The notes under the pieces are model-generated. The model was not told the origin of the DNA and did not search any database. It saw only the letters and a list, made by a program, of their open reading frames with translations. Shown one piece after another: positions 43,679-52,550 of a stretch of 64,000 nucleotides of DNA. The stretch's first letter is position 1. Each line of letters begins with the position of its first letter. Origin of the DNA: Halorubrum amylolyticum (lineage in GTDB: Archaea; Halobacteriota; Halobacteria; Halobacteriales; Haloferacaceae). A program made the position numbers and the translations under genes. The DNA lies in the NCBI RefSeq assembly GCF_004114995.1, contig NZ_SDJP01000003.1, forward strand, positions 148,001 through 212,000. Reading direction: 5' to 3'.

Positions 43679-44275
43679 ATGCACGGTCTCGGCGACGTTC
43701 GCTTCTTCGACCGGATCGCGCCGCTGTACGACCACGTCATGCCGCCGGCCGACGGCGAGACGCTGGCCGCGGGGCTCGACCACGCGACGCGGCCGATCGG
43801 CCGACTCCTCGATGTCGGCGGCGGTTCCGGGCGCGCCGCGGCCGCGTTGACCGGTCCCGAGATAACGGTCGTCGACGCCTCGCTCGGGATGCTGGCGCGC
43901 GCTCGGGAGCACCGCGGGGTCGCGGGCGTGGCCGGGGACGCGGGGCGGCTCCCGCTCCGCGACGAGTCGGTCGACGCGGCGACGATCGTCGACGCGTTCC
44001 ATCACCTTCCGGACCAAGGGGCCGCGATCGACGAGGCCGCGCGCGTGATCGCTCCCGGCGGCGCGCTCGTGATCCGGGAGTTCGACCCGACGCACCCCCT
44101 CGGTCGCGCCCTCGTCGCGAGCGAGCACGCGATCGGGATGGAGTCGCGCTTCCGGAACCCCGGCGACCTCGCCGCCGCCCTCGCCGACGCCGGGTTCGAC
44201 CCGCGGATCGTCGACCGCGGCTTCGGCTACACCGTCGTCGGCGTGCGGGAGGAGGGTCGCAAATCTGGCCGGTGA
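43679..44275 (+). CDS. class I SAM-dependent methyltransferase (UbiE-like)
   Basis: The 198-residue product has motif I LLDVGGGSGRAAAAL, motif II VVDASLGMLARARE, a post-II DAATIVDAFHHLPD and the GGALVIREFDP strand. This is the Methyltransf_11/UbiE-MenG layout. A substrate such as a menaquinone precursor or other small molecule is possible but not shown. It appears leaderless. The next gene follows after 91 nt. Confidence 0.85.
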   Translation: MHGLGDVRFFDRIAPLYDHVMPPADGETLAAGLDHATRPIGRLLDVGGGSGRAAAALTGPEITVVDASLGMLARAREHRGVAGVAGDAGRLPLRDESVDAATIVDAFHHLPDQGAAIDEAARVIAPGGALVIREFDPTHPLGRALVASEHAIGMESRFRNPGDLAAALADAGFDPRIVDRGFGYTVVGVREEGRKSGR

Positions 44276-44366
44276 CGGGGACGCCAGCGCGACCCTCGTC
44301 GGAGCCGACGGTAACACGGGCCTCCACTAACAGGGTTATCGTGGTCACGCCGCAAATGGCGAGCGA

Positions 44367-45371
44367 ATGGACGACAGATCCACGCGGACCTCCAGACGAT
44401 CGGTGTTGGCCTCGGCAGGCGCGGCGCTCGCGGCGACGGCCGGCTGTCTCGGCTCGACCGATAGCGGCGAACAGCCGGCGGCGTACACGACGCCCGCGGC
44501 CGCCGAGTTCGACGGCGTCGTCGACAGCCAGTGGCTCGAATCGAACCTCGACGACGTGCACCTGCTCGACGCCCGCGACGAGGAGGCGTTCGACGAGAGC
44601 CGGATCCCCGGCGCGTACCACTTCCCGGACTCCGAGATGCTGGACACCTACGCCGAGGAGACCCCCGACGGGTTCACCGTCTCCCCGGAGGCGATCGCGT
44701 GGACGCTCTCGGAGGCGGGAATCGAGCGCGGCGACGACGTGGTCGTGTACGGCGCGGAGGCGAACCTCTGGGAGACGTACGCGGTCTACACGCTCAACGC
44801 GCTCGGCCACGAGGGGCGGGTCAGCCTGCTCGACGGCGGGTTCACCGTCTGGGACGCCGCCGGCGGCGAGACCGTCTCCGAGGCGCCGGAGACGCAGGCG
44901 GCCACCTACGAGCCCGAACTGGACACCAGCGTGGTGGCGACGCGGGAGTTCGTCGCCGACAACGTCGACGAGGACGGCGCCGCGGTCCCGATCCTCGACA
45001 TGCGCTCGCCCGCGGAGTACTGGGGCGAAGACCAGCGCGGCGACCTCGACCGGTTCGGTCACGTCACCGGCGCGACCAACCTCAACTTCGTCCAGAGCAT
45101 CGACGACGAGGCCGGCCGGCTCCGGACCCCCGAGGAGTTGGAGACGCTGTGGATCGACGACGCCGGCCTCTCGCCCGACGAGACGGCGGTCGCCTACTGC
45201 CAGACCGCGATCCGCGCGTCGGTCGGCTGGTTCGTCCTCGATCAGCTCGGCTTCGAGGACGTGCGCAACTACGAGGGGAGCTGGGCCGACTGGGGGACAC
45301 TCTCGGAAGACAACGGCTATTACTACACCACCGGCGAGGACACCGGGACGATCGTCGACACGTTCGCGTAG
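44367..45371 (+). CDS. secreted tandem-rhodanese sulfurtransferase lipoprotein
   Basis: The 334-residue product has a Tat signal (SRRSVLASAGAAL) and lipobox (TAGCLGS), so it is surface-anchored. Two rhodanese domains follow. The first (residues about 50-165; VHLLDARDEEAFDESRIPG) lacks a catalytic Cys and reads VVVYGAEANLWE. The second (about 185-334; VPILDMRSPAEYWGED) has the active Cys in AVAYCQTAIRAS. It would transfer sulfur from thiosulfate to an acceptor outside the membrane. Confidence 0.9.
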   Translation: MDDRSTRTSRRSVLASAGAALAATAGCLGSTDSGEQPAAYTTPAAAEFDGVVDSQWLESNLDDVHLLDARDEEAFDESRIPGAYHFPDSEMLDTYAEETPDGFTVSPEAIAWTLSEAGIERGDDVVVYGAEANLWETYAVYTLNALGHEGRVSLLDGGFTVWDAAGGETVSEAPETQAATYEPELDTSVVATREFVADNVDEDGAAVPILDMRSPAEYWGEDQRGDLDRFGHVTGATNLNFVQSIDDEAGRLRTPEELETLWIDDAGLSPDETAVAYCQTAIRASVGWFVLDQLGFEDVRNYEGSWADWGTLSEDNGYYYTTGEDTGTIVDTFA

Positions 45372-45419
45372 GTCGGCTTCGGCGGGTCCGTTGAACGCCC
45401 CTTCGGGCGAAAACCGACC

Positions 45420-45704
45420 TCAAGGCGCGTCGTCGTCGGTCGCCTGTTGCTCTTCGATCTCCTCGATCCGATCCTGTAGCTCTCCGATGGCCTGTTCGTC
45501 GACGGTCCCCCAGTAGGCGACGATGACGAGGGTGAAAATGAAGACGATCCCCCACCCGAGCGTCGCAAGCTCGTCCGGGACGTACAGGTTGAAAATGCCG
45601 TCTATCACCCCTTCTAACGAGAACACGATGATGACCGGTCCAATCACCTCACGCGGGAGGAAGTGGTTAATATACGCCCTGAAAATGCGCGTGTTCAGGT
45701 TCAT
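45420..45704 (-). CDS. small membrane protein with coiled-coil tail
   Basis: The 94-residue product has two hydrophobic segments (about 20-40, VIGPVIIVFSLEGVIDGIF; 47-65, LGWGIVFIFTLVIVAYWG) and then a charged coiled coil (EQAIGELQDRIEEIEEQQ). The ATG at 45702-45704 has TTAATTA 28 nt upstream. Two helices plus a cytoplasmic coil suggest an oligomeric membrane scaffold, but the function is unknown. Confidence 0.7.
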   Translation of the reverse strand: MNLNTRIFRAYINHFLPREVIGPVIIVFSLEGVIDGIFNLYVPDELATLGWGIVFIFTLVIVAYWGTVDEQAIGELQDRIEEIEEQQATDDDAP

Positions 45705-45769
45705 ACGGCAACTATTGCGGTCGAATAGTTAATTACTTTCCCGGAGGGGTCGCGGAGCGTCCCGGGTGG

Positions 45770-45774
45770 AAAAA
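45770..45774 (-). terminator. T-run after the AAA ATPase gene
   Basis: Five T on the reverse strand, about 37 nt after the stop at 45811. Confidence 0.35.
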
Positions 45775-45810
45775 CGCTGGAGGACCGTCCGTCACGCCCT
45801 CGGCTCCTCG

Positions 45811-47223
45811 TTAGTCGTGCGAGTGACTGTGCGCGCCGTGGTCGTGCGCGGCGTCGTCGCCGCTCGACTCGTCGTCGTGCGTGTGGTCCTGCTCGCCCGA
45901 GTCCGTCTCGCCGAGCACCTCCGCACCCTCGCCGTCGATCATGTCCATGTTCTTGAGGTTATCCCGTTCTTCGAAGTCCTCGACGGCCTCCATCACGTCC
46001 TCCTGCGTGATCGTCATCCGGTCTTCGGTGAGCGCGCCGAGGACCGCCTCGCGGAGCACCATCCGGAGGTCGGAGCCCGTGAGCCCGCTCGTCCGGTCGG
46101 CGACCTCGTCTGGGTCGAAGTCGGCGATCTGCATCTCGCGGGTGACGACCCGGAGGATGTCCGCGCGCATGTCGCGGTCGGGCTTGGGGAAGTTAACGAT
46201 CTCGTCGAACCGGCGCCACGCGGCCGCGTCGAGCTGGTCCGGGTGGTTGGTCGCGCCGATGAGGAGGACCTCGTCGCGCACGAGCGACACCTCGTCGATC
46301 GACTTGAGGAGGGTGTTGACCGCGCGCTTCAGCGCGGCGTGCTCGTCGGAGCGGCGCGTCTTCGCCACCGAGTCGAACTCGTCGATGAAGAGGATACACG
46401 GCGAGAGCCGCTTGGCGACCTCGAACGTCTTCTCGACGTTCTTCGCGGTCTCACCGAGGTACTGGCTCGTGATCATCGACATCTTCACCTCGACGAGCGG
46501 AATGCCGAGTTCGTGTGCGAGCGCCCGCGAGACGGTGGTCTTGCCGGTCCCCGGCGGGCCGACGAACAGCAGCTTCCCGATCTCGCGGAGCCCGATGCTC
46601 GCGAGGTACTCGCGGTGTTCGATCGCCTTCACGATCTTCTGGATCTCGCCCTCCTGGTCGCCGGTGAGCACGAGGTCGGCGAGCGTCGTCTCGATCTCCT
46701 CTGGCGCGCGGACGTTGACCAGATCGAGCATCTCGCCGTCCTCGTCCTCGTCGAAGTACTCCTCCAGCAGGGCGTCGATCCAGACGCGGTCCGCTTGGAT
46801 CGGCCGGACGTTGTCGCGCGCCGCCTCGTGGGTCACCGGCGCGTCGAGGTCCTCGGCGAGTTCGAGCGCGGCGACGATCGTCGGGTTCTGGGCGATCCGC
46901 TCGCCGTCCGCGTGGTCGCGGTACCACTCCAGCGCCATCGCCGGCTGGGTCAGCGAGATCTCGCCGGAGAACTCCGTCCGCTGGGTGAACAGCAGGTCGG
47001 AGACGGCGTCCCACGGGTGGTCGACGCCCGTCGCGGTGCGAGTCGTCTCGCTCGTCGCCTTGAGCGGCCGCTCGACGCCGCCCGGTGCGTCGTCGGCGGC
47101 GTCGTCCGACCAGAACACCTGCCGGAAGCGCGGCGGCAGGTCGTTCTCGTCGAGGTCGCGGTTCTCGGTGTAGAGGTGCGTCGTCAACACGAACTCGACG
47201 ACGTCGAGCGCCGGGTCACTCAT
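45811..47223 (-). CDS. AAA ATPase with His-rich C-terminal tail
   Basis: The 470-residue product has a 170-residue helical N-terminal domain and one AAA module: Walker A GPPGTGKTT at 222-230, pore-loop-like MSMITSQYLG, Walker B CILFIDEFDSVA near 278-289, sensor 1 LLIGATNHP and the Arg finger region AAWRRFDEIV. A C-terminal helical domain follows, then a tail from about 446 with nine or so His among Asp and Ser (HTHDDESSGDDAAHDHGAHS). It is spastin/katanin-like in the ATPase core. The tail may bind metal. The partner is unknown. Confidence 0.85.
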   Translation of the reverse strand: MSDPALDVVEFVLTTHLYTENRDLDENDLPPRFRQVFWSDDAADDAPGGVERPLKATSETTRTATGVDHPWDAVSDLLFTQRTEFSGEISLTQPAMALEWYRDHADGERIAQNPTIVAALELAEDLDAPVTHEAARDNVRPIQADRVWIDALLEEYFDEDEDGEMLDLVNVRAPEEIETTLADLVLTGDQEGEIQKIVKAIEHREYLASIGLREIGKLLFVGPPGTGKTTVSRALAHELGIPLVEVKMSMITSQYLGETAKNVEKTFEVAKRLSPCILFIDEFDSVAKTRRSDEHAALKRAVNTLLKSIDEVSLVRDEVLLIGATNHPDQLDAAAWRRFDEIVNFPKPDRDMRADILRVVTREMQIADFDPDEVADRTSGLTGSDLRMVLREAVLGALTEDRMTITQEDVMEAVEDFEERDNLKNMDMIDGEGAEVLGETDSGEQDHTHDDESSGDDAAHDHGAHSHSHD

Positions 47224-47341
47224 CCGCGCGACGTAGCCGCGGGAGGCGGTTAAGCGCGTCGGACCGCGTCGCGGACGGCGGCGACGGAGGGCGCGACGCG
47301 GCGGTATCACCCACCGATCACGCGGACGCCGTATCGAACGC

Positions 47342-47347
47342 TTATTA
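47342..47347 (+). promoter_or_regulatory. TATA-like box of idi
   Basis: TTATTA is centred 28 nt before ATG 47372. Confidence 0.55.
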
Positions 47348-47371
47348 GCCCTGGTGATCGACCTACCTCGC

Positions 47372-47968
47372 ATGAGCACCGAGGACGCGGCCGCGGCCGG
47401 CGATTCCGCCGGGCAGGCCGACGCCGGAACGGACCACGAGAACGCGCTGCAGGACGTGATCGCCGTCGATCCCGAGGGCGCCGAACAGGGGACCGTGAAC
47501 CGGCTCGACGCCCACACCGGCGACGGCATTCGTCACCGGGCGTTCACCTGTCTCGTGTACGACACCGACGGCCGAATCCTCTTGGCCCAGCGCGCGCCCA
47601 CCAAGCGGCTGTGGGACGGTCACTGGGACGGCACCGTCGCCTCCCACCCGATCGAGGGGCAGTCGCAGGAGGACGCGACCGCACAGCGCTTGGAGGAGGA
47701 GCTGGGGATCATCCCCGACCAGTACGACGACCTCCGGGTGACGGACAAGTTCGAGTACAAGCGCTACTACCCCAACGAGGGCGTCGAGTGGGAGGTCTGC
47801 TCGGTGCTGAAGGTGACCCTCGACGACGCCTCGCTCGACCCCGACGAGGAGGAGATCGGCGGCATGCTGTGGGTCGACTACGACCACCTCCACGAGAACC
47901 CGGCGCTGTACCGGCAGCTCCGCCTGTGCCCGTGGTTCGAGATCGCGATGCGGCGCGACTTCTCCTGA
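47372..47968 (+). CDS. idi: type 1 isopentenyl-diphosphate delta-isomerase
   Basis: The 198-residue Nudix-fold enzyme interconverts IPP and DMAPP for archaeal lipid and carotenoid synthesis. The start is at ATG 47372, after which a 45-residue acidic extension precedes the core. Core features are RHRAFTCLVYD, LWDGHWDGTVASHP, the Nudix-like EDATAQRLEEELG, the catalytic Glu141 in WEVC, and LCPWFEIAMRRDF. The Cys that attacks in bacterial Idi (NSVCGHP) is Ala90 here (GTVASHP). The rest is well conserved, so it is probably active with other acid-base residues, or low in activity. Confidence 0.9.
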   Translation: MSTEDAAAAGDSAGQADAGTDHENALQDVIAVDPEGAEQGTVNRLDAHTGDGIRHRAFTCLVYDTDGRILLAQRAPTKRLWDGHWDGTVASHPIEGQSQEDATAQRLEEELGIIPDQYDDLRVTDKFEYKRYYPNEGVEWEVCSVLKVTLDDASLDPDEEEIGGMLWVDYDHLHENPALYRQLRLCPWFEIAMRRDFS

Positions 47969-48043
47969 TCGACCGGATCGACACTTCCTGAGTCCGCGAC
48001 CGAAGCGGCGACTTGAAGGCGCGCGGGCGATTCGGTTCGAGAC

Positions 48044-48799
48044 ATGACCGTCGTCGCCGTGCTTGCGAAGCCGCCCCGCGAGGGGCTCGTCGCGACCGGG
48101 ATCGCGGAGTCGACGCCGCTGTCGGCCGCCGAGGCCGCCGACCTGTACGAGGCGCTGTTCCGCGACGCCGTCCTCGCGGTCGACCGCTCCGGCGGCGAGC
48201 TCCTCGTTAACTACCCCGTGGACGACGACCTCCCCGCCGAGCACCGCACCGACACCTCGACTGAGGCCGAGCTGCGCACCCTCGTCGCCGACACTCTCGG
48301 CGGCACCGAGGAGGTCCGGTTCGAGCGACAGGTCGGGTCGTCGTTCGGCGCGCGCGCCGGCAACACCGTCACCCACCTGCTCCGCGAGGAGAACGCCGAC
48401 TCCGTCGCGGTCGTCACCCCGCAGGCGCCGCTGCTCTCGCGGACCGTGATCGACTCGGCCGCGATGAAGCTCCGGACGAACGAGGTCGTGCTCGGCCCCT
48501 CCACCCGCGGCCGCACCTACTACGCTGGCTTCACCGCGCCGATCGACTTCGACGGCGCCTTCGAGGCCCCCAGCCTCCCGACGCTCGCGGCGCGCGGTCG
48601 CGACGCCGACCTCGACGTGGAGTTCCTGGAGTCCTCGCCGTCGATGGTCGACGGCGACGACCTGCTCGACGCGGTGCCCCTGCTTCGTGCCCGGTTCGCC
48701 GCCGACCGCGTCGTCCCCGACTACACCGCCGCGTTCGTTCACGAACACGGCCTCGACGTGGTCGTCGAGGACGGAGACGCGCGGCTCGTCCGGGACTGA
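48044..48799 (+). CDS. DUF2064-like, nucleotide-transferase-fold protein
   Basis: The 251-residue product begins VVAVLAKPPREGLVATGIA and contains VTPQAPLLSRTVIDSAAMKL and EVVLGPSTRGRTYYAGF. This is the pattern of DUF2064/TIGR04282 and CofC-like GT-A folds ('K.P..G..KTRL', 'GsD.P.L', 'vvlGPa.DGGyyliG'), but the N-terminal KTRL and the first Asp are altered. It may be a glycosyl- or nucleotidyltransferase or a diverged relative. It stands 75 nt after idi. Confidence 0.75.
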   Translation: MTVVAVLAKPPREGLVATGIAESTPLSAAEAADLYEALFRDAVLAVDRSGGELLVNYPVDDDLPAEHRTDTSTEAELRTLVADTLGGTEEVRFERQVGSSFGARAGNTVTHLLREENADSVAVVTPQAPLLSRTVIDSAAMKLRTNEVVLGPSTRGRTYYAGFTAPIDFDGAFEAPSLPTLAARGRDADLDVEFLESSPSMVDGDDLLDAVPLLRARFAADRVVPDYTAAFVHEHGLDVVVEDGDARLVRD

Positions 48800-48889
48800 C
48801 GCGAGAACTCGGCGTTCGATTCTGATGGACCGAAACCCCGAGCAGCGCGGCTCGAAACCCGGAAAAGGCTCGGTCGCCTACGACCGCTA

Positions 48890-49360
48890 ATGACCGACGA
48901 GAAGGAGAGTACGTTCCTCGTCACGCACGTCGAGAGCGACTCCGCGGTGCTGAAAGACGTCCACGACGGGCAGGTACACACGCTGAGCTCGAACCCCGGG
49001 CTCTCGGTCGACGACGCCCTGGAGGCGACCGTCGCGCCCGATCCGCCGATGGAGGTCACGTATCGGGTCGTCGAGGTCGCCGAGCGGCGGTCCCTCTCGA
49101 TCGAGGAGAGCGAGGAACCCCCGACCGTCCACGAGCGCGAGCTCGCGGCCGAGACGGAGACCGGCGATCTCGCCCGCGAGGAGCGCGCGGGCGTCGGCGA
49201 GGTCCACGTGTTGACGCCGCCGGAGGAGGACACCGCGGACGCGGTCGCCGACGTGATCGACGACCGCGAGGCGACGCTGTCGCGGGCGGCCCGGCTCGGT
49301 GTGAACCGCGTCGAGGTCCGGTCGGAGCCGTGTGTGGTCAGCGTGCGGTACATGCCCTGA
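48890..49360 (+). CDS. haloarchaeal DUF5812 protein
   Basis: The 156-residue acidic product has two parts: ESTFLVTHVESDSAVLKDVH, which looks like a small OB-like barrel, and the conserved end ADVIDDREATLSRAARLGVN with VEVRSEPCVVSVRY. I recall the family as DUF5812. No catalytic residues are seen. Start ATG 48890 lies 90 nt after the previous stop. Function unknown. Confidence 0.75.
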   Translation: MTDEKESTFLVTHVESDSAVLKDVHDGQVHTLSSNPGLSVDDALEATVAPDPPMEVTYRVVEVAERRSLSIEESEEPPTVHERELAAETETGDLAREERAGVGEVHVLTPPEEDTADAVADVIDDREATLSRAARLGVNRVEVRSEPCVVSVRYMP

Positions 49361-49387
49361 GCTGGCCGCGGAAACGACAGGGTCCGA

Positions 49388-49735
49388 TCACTCTCTGTCG
49401 GAGATCGAACACGACGGCCCGGCCGCGCTCTGGACGCGCCAGCCGCCGTCGACGTCGCCGGACCGCGTCTCGTAGTCGATCGCCGTCGCGTCGGTCACGG
49501 TCGCCACGTCGACCGGGTCGCCGTCGATCTCGACTCGCTCGACGCGGAACGGCACGTCGAGGCTGTCGCCGCAACAGCCGACGTCGACGAACTCCTCGCG
49601 GGCGTCCCCGACGGCGACGCGGTCGAGGACACGAGCGAAGTACCCCCTGTAGCGGTCCGTCTCGACCTGGTCGCGTCCCCAGTCGCTGAGCCCCTCCGGG
49701 TACGAGAGAACGACGCGTGTGGCGGTCGGTTCCAT
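49388..49735 (-). CDS. uncharacterised haloarchaeal protein with GCCG motif
   Basis: The 115-residue product has EEFVDVGCCGDSLDVPFRV near residues 48-66 and a single Cys close to the end (GPSCSISD). The two adjacent cysteines could bind metal or be redox-active. No family is assigned with confidence. It converges with the DUF5812 gene (27 nt between stops). Confidence 0.65.
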   Translation of the reverse strand: MEPTATRVVLSYPEGLSDWGRDQVETDRYRGYFARVLDRVAVGDAREEFVDVGCCGDSLDVPFRVERVEIDGDPVDVATVTDATAIDYETRSGDVDGGWRVQSAAGPSCSISDRE

Positions 49736-49867
49736 GCGTCTCGGTACGGCGGCCGTCGGCTAAGCCGTTGCGGCGCGACGCGTCGCCTCGCGGGCGGCGC
49801 GGGCGGCGCGGACGATCGGAGAACGACCACCGCACGCTAGAACTCGCGCGCGAGTGAGTAAGAAGGC

Positions 49868-49872
49868 TTATT
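49868..49872 (+). promoter_or_regulatory. TATA-like box of secF-secD
   Basis: TTATT is centred 28 nt before ATG 49898. Confidence 0.5.
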
Positions 49873-49897
49873 CACGCCCGCGCAGGAAGCGGTATTT

Positions 49898-50779
49898 ATG
49901 GTAGCGATCGAGGTACCGGAGGTCAACTACACCGAGTACTCCAACCGGCAGCTCGTGGCGATTCCGCTCGCGGTCCTCGTCCTCGCGCTCGCGATCATCG
50001 GCGGGTGGTACCTGATCACGGGCGCGCCGGCGAACCTCGGGTTGGCGTTCACGGGCGGCGTGGAGCTCCGGATCGCCGACGACGGCGGCGACGTAGAACA
50101 GCAGATCGAGACCGCGTTCGACCGGCGGCCCGACTCGGTCCGGTCGATCCCCGCGGACGACGTGTACGTGGTGACGTTCCGGGCGGCGGACGAGAACCCG
50201 GACGGTTTGGCAGGCAGTCTCGACAGACAGGCAAACGCCTCGAACCTGAACACGACCGCCGTCGATCAGGTGTCACCCAGCTTCGCGGCCGACACGGCCC
50301 GGACAGCGATATTCGGCGTCGCGCTCGCCTTCCTCGGGATGAGCGTGCTCGTGTTCGCGCTGTTCCGGACGTTCGTCCCGTCGATCGCGGTCGTCGCGTC
50401 GGCGTTCTCCGACCTGGTGATCCCGGTCGCGGTGATGAACCTCCTCGGAATCCAGATGACGCTCGGGACGATCGCGGCGCTGTTGATGATCATCGGGTAC
50501 AGCGTCGACTCCGACATCCTGTTGAACAACTCCGTGCTGCGCCGGACCGGCGACTTCTACGAGTCGGTGAACCGCGCGATGCGGACCGGGGTGACGATGA
50601 CGCTCACGTCGATGGCGGCGATGATCGTCATGGCGATCGTCGCGGCGCTGTTCGGCGTCGACCTCCTCCGGAACATCGGGATCATCCTCTCCGTCGGCCT
50701 CTGTGCCGACCTGATGAACACGTACCTGCTGAACGTCTCGTTGCTTCGCTGGTACAAGTTCCAGGGGGTGAAGCGCTGA
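49898..50779 (+). CDS. secF: protein-export membrane protein SecF
   Basis: The 293-residue membrane protein has six helices and a large first outer loop (residues about 45-125). Conserved motifs include LAFTGGVELRI and, in the membrane part, LMIIGYSVDSDILLNN (the D4 motif). With SecD it uses the ion gradient to help translocation at the Sec pore. The stop TGA overlaps the secD ATG (50777-50781), so the two are co-translated. The order secF then secD is typical of archaea. Confidence 0.95.
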   Translation: MVAIEVPEVNYTEYSNRQLVAIPLAVLVLALAIIGGWYLITGAPANLGLAFTGGVELRIADDGGDVEQQIETAFDRRPDSVRSIPADDVYVVTFRAADENPDGLAGSLDRQANASNLNTTAVDQVSPSFAADTARTAIFGVALAFLGMSVLVFALFRTFVPSIAVVASAFSDLVIPVAVMNLLGIQMTLGTIAALLMIIGYSVDSDILLNNSVLRRTGDFYESVNRAMRTGVTMTLTSMAAMIVMAIVAALFGVDLLRNIGIILSVGLCADLMNTYLLNVSLLRWYKFQGVKR

Positions 50780-52368
50780 TGCTCGAACCCGTCAAGAACA
50801 ACTGGCGAATCCTGGTTTTGATCGTCATCGTGATCGGCGCGACGGTGGCGCTTTTCGCGCCCCAGTTCGGTCCCCAGACCGCGCCCGGCGAGAACGTCTC
50901 CGAGGCCCAACAGGGCGTCACGAACCTCCAGTACGGGCTCGATCTGGCCGGCGGAACGCGGGTCCGCGCCCCGCTTCTCGGTTACACCGCCACCGAGGCC
51001 GACTTCGACGGCGATCAGCCGGACGACATCGCCCGCGCGGTCGCGGACGAGCTCGAGAACGCCTCTGCGCGCGACATCGGAGCCGTCGCCGACGAGAACG
51101 CGGTCGAGGTCACCGACGCGTCGGTCTCCGAGTCGGAGTTCCGCGCGGCGATGGACGCCTCCGGATACGCCTACGAGGACGTTCGCCCCGGCGTCACACA
51201 GGAGACCCGCGACGTCGCGCAGGGCATCATCGAGGGCAAGATCAACGAGGCCGGGCTCTCCGGCGGGAGCGTCCAGCAGGTCCAGTCGCTCACCGGCGAG
51301 TACTTCATCCTCGTCGAGGTTCCCGGCGAGGACCGGAGCGACGTGATCGACCTCCTCGAAGAGCGCGGGACCGTCCAGATCGACATCGCGTACCCGACCG
51401 AGAACGGGACCGCGATCCAGGAGGAAGTGCTGATCCAAGACCACTTCGAGGACATCGGCACCGCCGCTCAGGCCGAGCAGGGAACCGGGGCGTACGTGCC
51501 GGTGACGGTCCGGAACACCGCGCCGGAGGGCGAGCAGTCGCCCGCCCACGGCTTCCAGCAGGCCGTCGCCGACCGCGGGTTCGCCTCGGCGTACAACACC
51601 AACCAGGACCGGTGCGACTACGGCGAGAACCCGGACGGCGTGAGCAAGCCGTGTCTCCTGCTCACCGTCGACGGCGAGGTCGTCAACTCCTTCGGGATGG
51701 ACCCGGACCTGGCGGACAGCATGGCGAGCGGCTCGTGGGCCACCGACGGCGGCTTCCGGCTCACGACGAGCGAGTTCAGCCAGGCGCAGACCATCTCCAT
51801 CAACCTGCGCGCCGGCGCGCTCCCGGCGGAGCTCGACATCAGCGGACAGGGGACCTCGCGGTCCATCTCGGCGGCGCAGGGGGAGAACTACAAGACTTAC
51901 TCGCTGGTGACGGGAATCCTCGCGGTACTCGCGGTCGCCGGCATGGTGTTCCTGCGGTACCGCGAGCCCGCGGTGGCGCTACCGATGATCGTCACGGCGC
52001 TCGCCGAGGTGTACGCGCTGCTCGGCATCGCCGCGCTGTTGAGCTACCCGCTGGAGCTGGCCGTGATCGCCGGCTTCATCGCGGTCGTCGGGACCGGCGT
52101 CGACGACCTCGTGATCATCGCCGACGAGGTGATGAGCGAGGGCGAGGTGAACTCCAAGAAGGTGTTCGACTCCCGGTTCCGCCGCGCCTTCTGGGTGATC
52201 GGCGCGGCCGCGGCGACGACGATCATCGCGATGTCGCCGCTGATGGTGCTGTCGCTCGGCGACCTCTCCGGGTTCGCGATCTTCACCATCCTCGGCGTCC
52301 TGATCGGCGTCCTGATCACCCGCCCCGCCTACGGCGACATCCTCCGCCGCCTGCTGACGATCCGGTGA
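50779..52368 (+). CDS. secD: protein-export membrane protein SecD
   Basis: The 529-residue partner of SecF has an N-terminal helix, a long outer domain (residues about 45-375) beginning LQYGLDLAGGTRV, and a C-terminal five-helix part containing VAVVGTGVDDLVIIADEV-like sequence (AVVGTGVDDLVIIAD). The P1 region has archaeal features, with DCxY-like RCDYGENPDGVSKPCLL holding two Cys that may form a disulfide. ATG 50779 shares a base with the secF stop. Confidence 0.95.
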   Translation: MLEPVKNNWRILVLIVIVIGATVALFAPQFGPQTAPGENVSEAQQGVTNLQYGLDLAGGTRVRAPLLGYTATEADFDGDQPDDIARAVADELENASARDIGAVADENAVEVTDASVSESEFRAAMDASGYAYEDVRPGVTQETRDVAQGIIEGKINEAGLSGGSVQQVQSLTGEYFILVEVPGEDRSDVIDLLEERGTVQIDIAYPTENGTAIQEEVLIQDHFEDIGTAAQAEQGTGAYVPVTVRNTAPEGEQSPAHGFQQAVADRGFASAYNTNQDRCDYGENPDGVSKPCLLLTVDGEVVNSFGMDPDLADSMASGSWATDGGFRLTTSEFSQAQTISINLRAGALPAELDISGQGTSRSISAAQGENYKTYSLVTGILAVLAVAGMVFLRYREPAVALPMIVTALAEVYALLGIAALLSYPLELAVIAGFIAVVGTGVDDLVIIADEVMSEGEVNSKKVFDSRFRRAFWVIGAAAATTIIAMSPLMVLSLGDLSGFAIFTILGVLIGVLITRPAYGDILRRLLTIR

Positions 52369-52550
52369 CGATCCGGCGCGGGGATCGAAACGACTACCCT
52401 CCGCGATCGGCTCGCTGAACCCGAACGCGGTTACATGCGCCGCAAGCGACTCGAACACGTGACCCACGACCAATCAGACGCGACGAGGCCGAGATTCGCC
52501 GCCTCGGAGCCGCGGCCGTCACGGTCGGGAGGGTGTGTGGAGGGACCGGC

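Noticed and set aside
49388..49735. A modified-peptide precursor because of adjacent Gly-Cys-Cys-Gly
   Set aside because: The motif is in the middle of a folded-looking protein and no radical-SAM or other maturation gene is nearby.
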